From contig DVGE01000310.1 in assembly GCA_018712885.1 (NCBI GenBank), positions 1-5,459 of the forward strand: a DNA stretch of 5,459 bases, written 5' to 3'. Both the position numbers and the translations under genes were made by a program. The number at the start of each line of letters is the position of its first letter. The stretch's first letter is position 1. This document shows positions 1 through 4,515 of the stretch, one piece after another. The stretch comes from Candidatus Pullichristensenella stercoripullorum (lineage in GTDB: Bacteria > Bacillota > Clostridia > Christensenellales > Aristaeellaceae). The notes under the pieces were generated by a model. It did no database searches and was not told where the DNA came from. It saw only the letters and a list, made by a program, of their open reading frames with translations.

Positions 1-60
1 TGGTGGCCAATACTTCTTTGCAAAAGTTCCTTGACCTTATCAGGCGCAGATCGTAAACGC
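1..60 (+). other. Probable 3' end of an upstream transcription unit
   Basis: This short stretch lies before the terminator at 61-83 and is probably the tail of a gene whose body is outside the window. Two plus-strand frames are open from the left edge and stop before the hairpin: one ends at a TGA at 32-34 and the other at a TAA at 54-56. The second has more G/C in third codon positions (10 of 17 codons against 3 of 10) and ends 4 nt before the terminator stem, so it is slightly preferred. Its last residues would read VANTSLQKFLDLIRRRS. Too little is visible to name a product, and the stretch could also be an untranslated trailer. Confidence 0.3.
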
Positions 61-83
61 ACGCCCCCGCGCGGGGCGTTTTT
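61..83 (+). terminator. Intrinsic (Rho-independent) terminator of the upstream unit
   Basis: A perfect 7-bp GC-rich stem, ACGCCCC (61-67) with GGGGCGT (73-79), closes a 5-nt loop. It runs straight into a T tract (TTTTT at 79-83, then C and TTT). This is the standard shape of a factor-independent terminator on the plus strand. It insulates the FASII operon from whatever lies upstream and supports the operon starting at the promoter at 135-163. Confidence 0.9.
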
Positions 84-134
84 CTTTGCCAACGTTAAAA
101 TATTTACGCCCATGCTATCTTCTGGCAAAAAGCC

Positions 135-163
135 TTGACATTTCCACTTTCCGGCATTATGAT
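135..163 (+). promoter_or_regulatory. Sigma-A type promoter of the fab operon
   Basis: A perfect -35 hexamer TTGACA (135-140) is followed by an optimal 17-nt spacer and TATGAT (158-163), a five-of-six match to the -10 consensus. The expected transcription start is near 170, which leaves a leader of about 28 nt before the regulator ATG at 198. The region is clearly less GC rich than the genes. No other convincing promoter was seen in the window, so this one probably drives the whole gene set. Its near-consensus strength fits a housekeeping operon held in check by a repressor. Confidence 0.88.
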
Positions 164-165
164 TA

Positions 166-185
166 TTTAGCTTAATTAAACGTTT
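166..185. promoter_or_regulatory. Candidate operator for the MarR/FabT-like repressor
   Basis: Just downstream of the -10 box, over the predicted start site, is the imperfect palindrome TTTAGCTTAATTAAA (166-180; TTTA and TAAA arms). It overlaps two short perfect palindromes, TTAATTAA (172-179) and AAACGTTT (178-185). MarR-family repressors usually bind AT-rich imperfect palindromes of about 15-20 bp at their own promoters, so this is the most natural operator position. The sequence TGATTAT (160-166) inside the -10 region also resembles half of the streptococcal FabT site as I recall it, but its other half does not match. Binding is inferred from position and symmetry only. Confidence 0.4.
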
Positions 186-191
186 GGGAGG
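186..191 (+). promoter_or_regulatory. Shine-Dalgarno of the MarR-family regulator gene
   Basis: GGGAGG lies 6 nt before the ATG at 198. It supports that start rather than a downstream one and gives the regulator a good ribosome-binding site of its own. Confidence 0.8.
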
Positions 192-197
192 CGCGCG

Positions 198-674
198 ATG
201 GACCCCGATCTTGCCACGCTCAACGAGCTGTTCACCACCACCTACCGCTCCGTGCTGAAGGTGGAGGAGGTCATGCTGCGCCACCTGAGCAACGGCAGCC
301 TCACCCTCAGCGAGATGCACATGCTCGAATGTATCGGCAAGCGCAAGGGCGACGCCGCCATCACCGACATCGCGCAGGAACTGGACATCACCCCGCCTTC
401 TGTGACCATGGCCGTCAAGCGGCTGGAAAAGAAGGGCTTTATCACCAAGGACCGCTCCAAGGAGGATGGCCGCCGCGTGCGCGTGCGCCTCACCGAGGAA
501 GGCCGCCGCGCCGAGACCGCCCACCGCTACTTTCACCGCCAGATGCTGCGCGCCGTGTCGCGCGCTCTGGAACCGGTCCAGCGCGATGCCCTGCTCTCCG
601 CCCTTGCGAGCATCAACGAATTTATGCGCCAGAAAGTCGAAGAATACGACGGCGCGAGGAGGGAAAACGCATGA
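198..674 (+). CDS. fabT: MarR-family transcriptional regulator, FabT-like, head of fab operon
   Basis: The product is 158 residues, normal for a MarR-type winged-helix dimer. An N-terminal dimerisation helix (about 5-30) is followed by the DNA-binding domain. The helix-turn-helix spans about 54-82, with the recognition helix around PPSVTMAVKRLEKKG. The wing carries the family's hallmark D-G-R-R (90-93) followed by VRVRLTEEG. C-terminal helices (about 103-150) complete the dimer interface. No membrane segment or metal-binding cluster is seen. The stop overlaps the fabH start by 4 nt (ATGA), so it is translated together with the synthesis genes. In streptococci and lactococci the MarR protein at this place, FabT, represses the fab genes with acyl-ACP as co-repressor. 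The same role is inferred here from position. The MarR assignment is firm; the FabT ligand and targets are not shown by sequence. Confidence 0.9.
   Translation: MDPDLATLNELFTTTYRSVLKVEEVMLRHLSNGSLTLSEMHMLECIGKRKGDAAITDIAQELDITPPSVTMAVKRLEKKGFITKDRSKEDGRRVRVRLTEEGRRAETAHRYFHRQMLRAVSRALEPVQRDALLSALASINEFMRQKVEEYDGARRENA
657..662 (+). promoter_or_regulatory. Shine-Dalgarno that fixes the fabH start
   Basis: AGGAGG lies inside the end of the regulator gene, 8 nt before the ATG at 671. The fabH frame stays open far upstream through the regulator gene, so this site, together with the start of FabH homology (MRILGTGSALP), decides the true start. Confidence 0.85.
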
Positions 675-1630
675 GGATACTGGGGACCGGCAGCGCCCTG
701 CCCGCGCACACGCTCACCAACGACGACCTGAGCAAGTTCCTCGATACCTCGGACGAGTGGATCCGCACGCACACCGGCATCCGCTCCCGGCAGGTCATCA
801 CCGACGAGACGCTTTTGCAGCTCGCCGCCCGCGCCGCCAACGCCGCGCTGGAAAACGCCGGCCTTGTCGCCGCGGACATCGACTATATCCTTGCATCCAG
901 CGTCCTGCCGGACACCATCACCCCCTCCCTCGGCTGCCTTTTGCAGGCGGAGATCGGCGCGGACTGCCCGGCGCTGGACGTAAACGCAGCCTGCGCGGGC
1001 TTCCTCTACGCCCTCGACCTCGCCGACGCGCTCACCGTCTCCGGCAAGGCGCAGCGCGTGCTGGTGGTATGCGCCGAGGGCATGACCCGCATGGTCGACT
1101 GGACGGACCGCTCCACCTGCGTGCTCTTTGGCGACGGCGCGGGCGCGGCCGTGGTCGATGGGGGAGAGGGCGGCCTCATGGCCACCTTGCTCACCAGCCA
1201 GGGCGACGCTACCCACCTCAACATGTACCCCGACCCGGGCAACAGCCCCTTCGCCACCTGCCGCGTTCCCGCGCGCGCACTGCACATGGACGGCCCGGAG
1301 ATCTACAAATTCGCCGTTTCCCACTCGGTCAGCGACCTGCGCGCCGTCTGCGAAAAAGCGGGCGTGTCGCTTAATGACATCGACCACTTCCTTCTGCATC
1401 AGGCCAACAGGCGCATCATCGACGCCGCGCGCGCGCGCCTCAAGCAGCCCATCGAGAAATTCCCCATGAATGTCGAGGTGCGGGGCAACACCTCCTCGGC
1501 CAGCGTGCCCATTTTGCTGGACGAGGTCAACCGCGCCGGCCGCCTGCACGCGGGCGACAAACTGGCCATGAGCGCCTTTGGCGCGGGCCTGACCACCGGC
1601 GCGTGCGTGCTCACGTGGACAAAGGAATGA
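671..1630 (+). CDS. fabH: Beta-ketoacyl-ACP synthase III (FabH)
   Basis: FabH condenses an acyl-CoA primer with malonyl-ACP to begin each fatty-acid chain in the cytosol. The product is 319 residues, the usual length. The Cys-His-Asn triad is complete: Cys108 in DVNAACAGF, His243 in LLHQANRRI and Asn273 in RGNTSSAS. The N-terminal TSDEWI (27-31, Trp30), the FGDGAGAAV segment (153-161) and the C-terminal SAFGAGLTTGA (301-311) are all typical. Two positions differ from E. coli FabH. The usual TRTGI reads THTGI (His34), and the residue aligned with Phe87 of the acyl pocket is Thr84, which is also Thr in the mycobacterial enzyme as I recall. Primer specificity may therefore differ, but that is inference. 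The start at 671 is set by AGGAGG at 657-662 and the ATGA overlap with the regulator. A 40-nt gap separates it from acpP. Confidence 0.96.
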   Translation: MRILGTGSALPAHTLTNDDLSKFLDTSDEWIRTHTGIRSRQVITDETLLQLAARAANAALENAGLVAADIDYILASSVLPDTITPSLGCLLQAEIGADCPALDVNAACAGFLYALDLADALTVSGKAQRVLVVCAEGMTRMVDWTDRSTCVLFGDGAGAAVVDGGEGGLMATLLTSQGDATHLNMYPDPGNSPFATCRVPARALHMDGPEIYKFAVSHSVSDLRAVCEKAGVSLNDIDHFLLHQANRRIIDAARARLKQPIEKFPMNVEVRGNTSSASVPILLDEVNRAGRLHAGDKLAMSAFGAGLTTGACVLTWTKE

Positions 1631-1670
1631 TTTCCTTTTCCGATAAAAAACACATTTGGAGGATGACACC
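1631..1670 (+). other. AT-rich 40-nt gap between fabH and acpP
   Basis: This spacer is about 38% G+C (15 of 40), far below the coding sequence on either side. It carries a pyrimidine run, an A6 run (1645-1650) and the acpP Shine-Dalgarno. No stable hairpin or T tract is seen, so it is not a terminator. A TGGACA at 1616-1621 lacks a well-spaced -10 box, so I do not call a promoter. It may simply keep the ACP ribosome-binding site unstructured, or be a site of RNA processing. Confidence 0.6.
1658..1662 (+). promoter_or_regulatory. Shine-Dalgarno that fixes the acpP start
   Basis: GGAGG ends 8 nt before the ATG at 1671. An in-frame TTG at 1656 would add five residues (MEDDT), but it overlaps this site and has no ribosome-binding site of its own, so 1671 is chosen. 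Confidence 0.85.
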
Positions 1671-1895
1671 ATGATCTTCGAGAAAGTTGCCGCTCTGCTG
1701 GCGGACTACAAGGGCATCGACGTTAGCACCATCACCATGGATTCGAGCTTTGCCGAGTTGGAGCTGGATTCCCTCGACGTGGCCGACCTCGTCATGCAGA
1801 TCGAGGACGAACTGGGCGTGAGCATCGAACTCGACCAGAGCGTCACCACCATGAAGGACCTCATTGCCAAGATCGAAGAGGCGAAGAACGCATGA
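1671..1895 (+). CDS. acpP: Acyl carrier protein (ACP)
   Basis: This 74-residue, strongly acidic protein carries the growing acyl chain and malonyl groups between the FASII enzymes. Ser34 in the signature ELDSLDVADL (31-40) is the attachment point for 4'-phosphopantetheine, added by a holo-ACP synthase encoded elsewhere. The pattern fits the four-helix fold: helix I about 2-14, helix II from the DSL motif to about 49 (ending IEDELGV), a short helix III around 56-61 and helix IV about 61-72. The acidic helix II is the docking surface for partner enzymes. Its place between fabH and fabK shows that it serves fatty-acid synthesis rather than a polyketide or other carrier role. The stop overlaps the fabK start as ATGA (1892-1895). 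Confidence 0.97.
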   Translation: MIFEKVAALLADYKGIDVSTITMDSSFAELELDSLDVADLVMQIEDELGVSIELDQSVTTMKDLIAKIEEAKNA

Positions 1896-2839
1896 TCCAT
1901 ACCGACGTCTGCGACCGCATCGGCATCGAGTACCCGATCTTTCAGGGCGGCATGGCCTGGGTGAGCGAGCACGTGCTCGCCGCGGCGGTCTCCAATGCCG
2001 GCGGGCTGGGCATCATCTCGGCCATGAACGCCCCCGGCGAATACCTGCGCAAGGAGATACGCGCCTGCCGCGAAATGACCGACCGCCCCTTCGGCGTCAA
2101 CGTCATGCTGATGAGCCCGCACGCGCCCGAGGTGGCCAAGGTCATCCTCGAGGAAAAGGTGCCGGTCGTCACCACCGGCGCGGGCCTGCCCGGCGTTTAC
2201 ATGAAGGAATGGGTGCCTGCGGGCATCAAGGTGGTGCCCGTCGTCCCCTCCGTGGCCATCGCCAAGCGCGTGGCGCGCGAGGGCGCGACCGCCGTCATCG
2301 CCGAGGGCTGTGAATCCGGCGGCCACGTGGGCGAACTGACCACCATGGCCCTTGTGCCTCAGGTGGTGGACGCGGTGGACGTTCCCGTGCTGGCCGCGGG
2401 CGGCATCGCCGATGGCCGCGGCATCGCGGCGTCGTTCATGCTCGGCGCGCGGGGCGTGCAGGTCGGCACGCGCTTCCTCTGCGCCACCGAGTGCCAGGTC
2501 CACCCCAATTACAAAAAGAAGATCCTCGCCGCGCGCGACATCGATACCGTGGTCACCGGCAAGCGCCTCGGCCACCCCGTGCGCTGCCTGAAGAACCCCT
2601 TCGCCCGCTCCTTTGGTCAGATGGAGTACGATTCCACGATCACCAACGAGGAGATCGAAGCGTTCGGCGCCGGCTCGCTGCGCAAGGCGGCGGTCGAGGG
2701 CGATATGGAAAACGGCAGCATCATGGCCGGCCAGATCGCCGCGCTGGTGAAGGAAGAACAGCCCGCCGCCCAGATCATCCGCGAGATGTTCGCGCAGGCG
2801 GAGACATTGCTTGCGGAGGCCGCCAAATGGGTAAGATAG
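1892..2839 (+). CDS. fabK: Enoyl-ACP reductase II, FMN-dependent (FabK)
   Basis: FabK catalyses the last reduction of each elongation cycle, trans-2-enoyl-ACP to acyl-ACP, using FMN and NAD(P)H. It is a TIM-barrel flavoprotein of the nitronate monooxygenase/2-nitropropane dioxygenase family, unrelated to FabI. The product is 315 residues. The N-terminus YPIFQGGMAW (14-23) and SNAGGLGII (34-42) form the first flavin loop. VVTTGAG (92-98), the catalytic His145 in ESGGHVGELTTM, the phosphate-binding AAGGIADGRG (168-177) and GVQVGTRF (188-195) follow the streptococcal FabK pattern closely. The GGHVGELTTM segment and the fab context argue for FabK rather than a nitronate monooxygenase. FabK enzymes are insensitive to triclosan. 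Only a weak GAGG (1878-1881) precedes the start, so translation probably depends on coupling to acpP. The 3' end overlaps fabD by 13 nt. Confidence 0.95.
   Translation: MIHTDVCDRIGIEYPIFQGGMAWVSEHVLAAAVSNAGGLGIISAMNAPGEYLRKEIRACREMTDRPFGVNVMLMSPHAPEVAKVILEEKVPVVTTGAGLPGVYMKEWVPAGIKVVPVVPSVAIAKRVAREGATAVIAEGCESGGHVGELTTMALVPQVVDAVDVPVLAAGGIADGRGIAASFMLGARGVQVGTRFLCATECQVHPNYKKKILAARDIDTVVTGKRLGHPVRCLKNPFARSFGQMEYDSTITNEEIEAFGAGSLRKAAVEGDMENGSIMAGQIAALVKEEQPAAQIIREMFAQAETLLAEAAKWVR
2815..2819 (+). promoter_or_regulatory. Shine-Dalgarno that fixes the fabD start inside fabK
   Basis: GGAGG lies within the last codons of fabK, 7 nt before the ATG at 2827. The fabD frame is open for more than 300 nt upstream, so this site and the MGKIAFVFAGQG N-terminus define the true start. 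Confidence 0.85.
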
Positions 2840-3741
2840 CGTTCGTCTTCGCCGGTCAGGGCGCGCAGTACGCGGGCATGGGCAAAGAGCTTTACGAGGC
2901 TTCCCCCGCCGCCCGCGCCGCCTTCGACCGCGCCGAGTCCCTGCGCCCCGGCACGCTGGAAATGTGCTTTTCCGGCCCCGCCGAGGCCCTGAGCGTCACC
3001 GCCAACACCCAGCCCTGCCTCTTTGCCATGGACTACGCCTGCGCCGCCGCCGCGCGCGAGGCCGGCGTTTCCCCGGACTGCGCGGCGGGCTTCTCGCTGG
3101 GCGAGGTGGCGGCCATGGCCTTCGCCGGCGTCATGGATTTTGACGAGGCCTTCCGCTTCGTCGTCAAGCGCGCGGAGGAGATGCAGTCCTGCGCCGAAAA
3201 GCACCCCGGGGCCATGGGCGCGGTCTTGCGCCTCACCCCTGCGCAGGTGGAGGACATCTGCCGCGCCTTCCCGGACAAGGCCTTCCCCGTCAACTACAAC
3301 TGCCCCGGCCAGACGGTGGTCGCCTGCGCTGTGGAAGTTTACGACGAACTGGCCGCCAAAGTGACCGAGGCGCGCGGCCGCATGCTGCGCCTCAACGTCA
3401 GCGGTGCCTTCCACACCCCGTGGATGGGCGATGCCGCCGAGGCGCTCAAGGCCTATCTGGCAAACAAGCCCACGCGCGTTCCCGAACTGCCCCTCTACGC
3501 CAACGCCACCGCCCAGCCCTACGGGGATGACGCGGCGCAGCTTCTCAGCACCCAGGTCTGCCACCCGGTGCGCTGGCAGGAGAGCGTTGAGCGCATGGCG
3601 GAGGCGGGCGTAGATACCTTCATCGAGGTCGGCGCGGGCAAGACGCTCTCCGGCCTCATCCGCAAGACCATCCCCGGCGCGGCCATCTTCAACGTGGAAA
3701 AGCCGGAAGATCTGCAAAAACTTTCGGAGGTGCGCGCATGA
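2827..3741 (+). CDS. fabD: Malonyl-CoA:ACP transacylase (FabD)
   Basis: FabD moves malonate from CoA to ACP and so supplies the extender unit for FabH and FabF. The product is 304 residues, a usual length. The N-terminal FVFAGQGAQ holds the oxyanion-hole Gln11. The nucleophile Ser90 lies in GFSLGE (88-93). Arg115 in VKRAEEMQ is placed to bind the malonyl carboxylate. His196 in SGAFHTPWM completes the Ser-His dyad. NYNCPGQTVVA (156-166) and the C-terminal EVGAGKTLSGL (267-277) are typical of the family. The residue before the nucleophile is Phe instead of the common His (GHSLGE); the essential Ser, Arg and His are all present, so the enzyme should be active. Its start overlaps fabK by 13 nt and its stop overlaps fabG as ATGA (3738-3741), which points to coupled translation. 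Confidence 0.95.
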   Translation: MGKIAFVFAGQGAQYAGMGKELYEASPAARAAFDRAESLRPGTLEMCFSGPAEALSVTANTQPCLFAMDYACAAAAREAGVSPDCAAGFSLGEVAAMAFAGVMDFDEAFRFVVKRAEEMQSCAEKHPGAMGAVLRLTPAQVEDICRAFPDKAFPVNYNCPGQTVVACAVEVYDELAAKVTEARGRMLRLNVSGAFHTPWMGDAAEALKAYLANKPTRVPELPLYANATAQPYGDDAAQLLSTQVCHPVRWQESVERMAEAGVDTFIEVGAGKTLSGLIRKTIPGAAIFNVEKPEDLQKLSEVRA

Positions 3742-4475
3742 ACGGCAAGATCGCCCTCGTCACCGGCGGCAGCCGCGGCATCGGCCGCGCCATCGCCCTG
3801 AAACTCGCACAGGACGGCTGCGACGTGGCCATCCTCTACGCCGGACGCAAGGAAGCGGCCGACGAAACCGTTTCCCTTCTCACGGCGACGGGCGCGCGCG
3901 CCCTGGCCGTACAGTGCAACGTGGCCGATGAAAAAGCCGCCGAAGCGGCGGTGAAGGAAGTTGCCCAGGCGCTCGGCCCCATTGATATACTGGTCAACAA
4001 CGCCGGCATCGTGCGCGACGGCCTGGCCATGCGCATGTCCAGCGAGGACTTCCGCGCCGTGCTGGACGTCAACCTCACCGGCGCTTTCCACATGATTCGC
4101 GCCTGCCTGCCGCAGTTCGTGCGCAGGCGTTCGGGCCGGATCATCAACATCACTTCCGTTTCCGGCATGATGGGCAATCCCGGGCAGGCCAACTATGCCT
4201 CCAGCAAGGCGGGGCTGATCGGCCTGACCAAGACCATCGCGCGCGAGGTCGCCTCGCGCGGCGTCACCGTCAACGCCGTGGCGCCGGGTTTCATCGAGAC
4301 GGACATGACCGCCTCCATGAACGAATCCGCCCTGCAAAAGGGGCTTTCCGCCGTGCCGATGGGACGCATCGGCAAGCCGGAAGATGTCGCAAACGCCGTG
4401 TGCTTCTTTGCGGGCGACGGCGCGGGCTATATCACCGGCTGCGTCCTCAAGGTGGACGGCGGCATGTACATCTGA
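3738..4475 (+). CDS. fabG: 3-oxoacyl-ACP reductase (FabG)
   Basis: FabG reduces 3-ketoacyl-ACP to 3-hydroxyacyl-ACP with NADPH. It is a classical short-chain dehydrogenase/reductase of 245 residues, the normal size, expected to work as a tetramer. The dinucleotide-binding motif TGGSRGIG (9-16) lies in the first turn of the Rossmann fold. NNAG is at 87-90. The catalytic tetrad is Asn112, Ser140 (ITSVSG), Tyr153 and Lys157 (NYASSK). The segment NPGQANYASSKAGLIGLTK (147-165), VAPGFIETDM (181-190) and the C-terminal KVDGGMYI are strongly FabG-like. GGAGG (3726-3730) sits 7 nt before the start, and the start overlaps fabD by 4 nt. A general short-chain dehydrogenase would be the alternative, but the motifs and the position between fabD and fabF make FabG nearly certain. 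Confidence 0.96.
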   Translation: MNGKIALVTGGSRGIGRAIALKLAQDGCDVAILYAGRKEAADETVSLLTATGARALAVQCNVADEKAAEAAVKEVAQALGPIDILVNNAGIVRDGLAMRMSSEDFRAVLDVNLTGAFHMIRACLPQFVRRRSGRIINITSVSGMMGNPGQANYASSKAGLIGLTKTIAREVASRGVTVNAVAPGFIETDMTASMNESALQKGLSAVPMGRIGKPEDVANAVCFFAGDGAGYITGCVLKVDGGMYI

Positions 4476-4484
4476 GCTTTTCGC

Positions 4485-4503
4485 CGCGCGCAGAGGGCGC
4501 GCG
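4485..4503 (+). other. GC hairpin just upstream of the fabF ribosome-binding site
   Basis: In the 40-nt gap between fabG and fabF, CGCGCGC (4485-4491) can pair perfectly with GCGCGCG (4497-4503) around the 5-nt loop AGAGG. The stem ends one base before the fabF Shine-Dalgarno (4505-4510). There is no T tract, so it is not an intrinsic terminator. It could mark an RNA-processing or stability element or tune fabF translation. Because GCGCGC runs are common in this DNA, it may also be chance. Confidence 0.45.
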
Positions 4504-4504
4504 C

Positions 4505-4510
4505 AGGAGG
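4505..4510 (+). promoter_or_regulatory. Shine-Dalgarno of fabF
   Basis: A full AGGAGG lies 5 nt before the ATG at 4516. A nearer ATG at 4511 touches the site directly and reads only two codons before a stop, so 4516 is the real start (MNRVAITGLGV). Confidence 0.88.
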
Positions 4511-4515
4511 ATGCT

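Noticed and set aside
91..184. Two copies of AACGTT (91-96 and 179-184) as a paired operator
   Set aside because: A 6-bp palindrome repeated twice in about 100 bp of AT-richer DNA is easily chance, and the flanks do not match.
329..670. N-terminal extension of the fabH frame through the regulator gene
   Set aside because: The extension overlaps the MarR coding sequence and translates to an Arg/Pro-rich string. FabH homology begins exactly at the ATG at 671 behind AGGAGG.
1616..1647. Internal promoter before acpP (TGGACA with GATAAA)
   Set aside because: The 20-nt spacer is too long and the -10 box matches only four of six positions.
1656..1670. TTG start adding MEDDT to ACP
   Set aside because: The codon overlaps the Shine-Dalgarno GGAGG, and ACP homology and spacing point to the ATG at 1671.
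2491..2826. N-terminal extension of the fabD frame inside fabK
   Set aside because: It overlaps conserved fabK sequence and looks like an out-of-frame GC shadow. The FabD fold starts at MGKIAFVFAGQG at 2827 with its own GGAGG.
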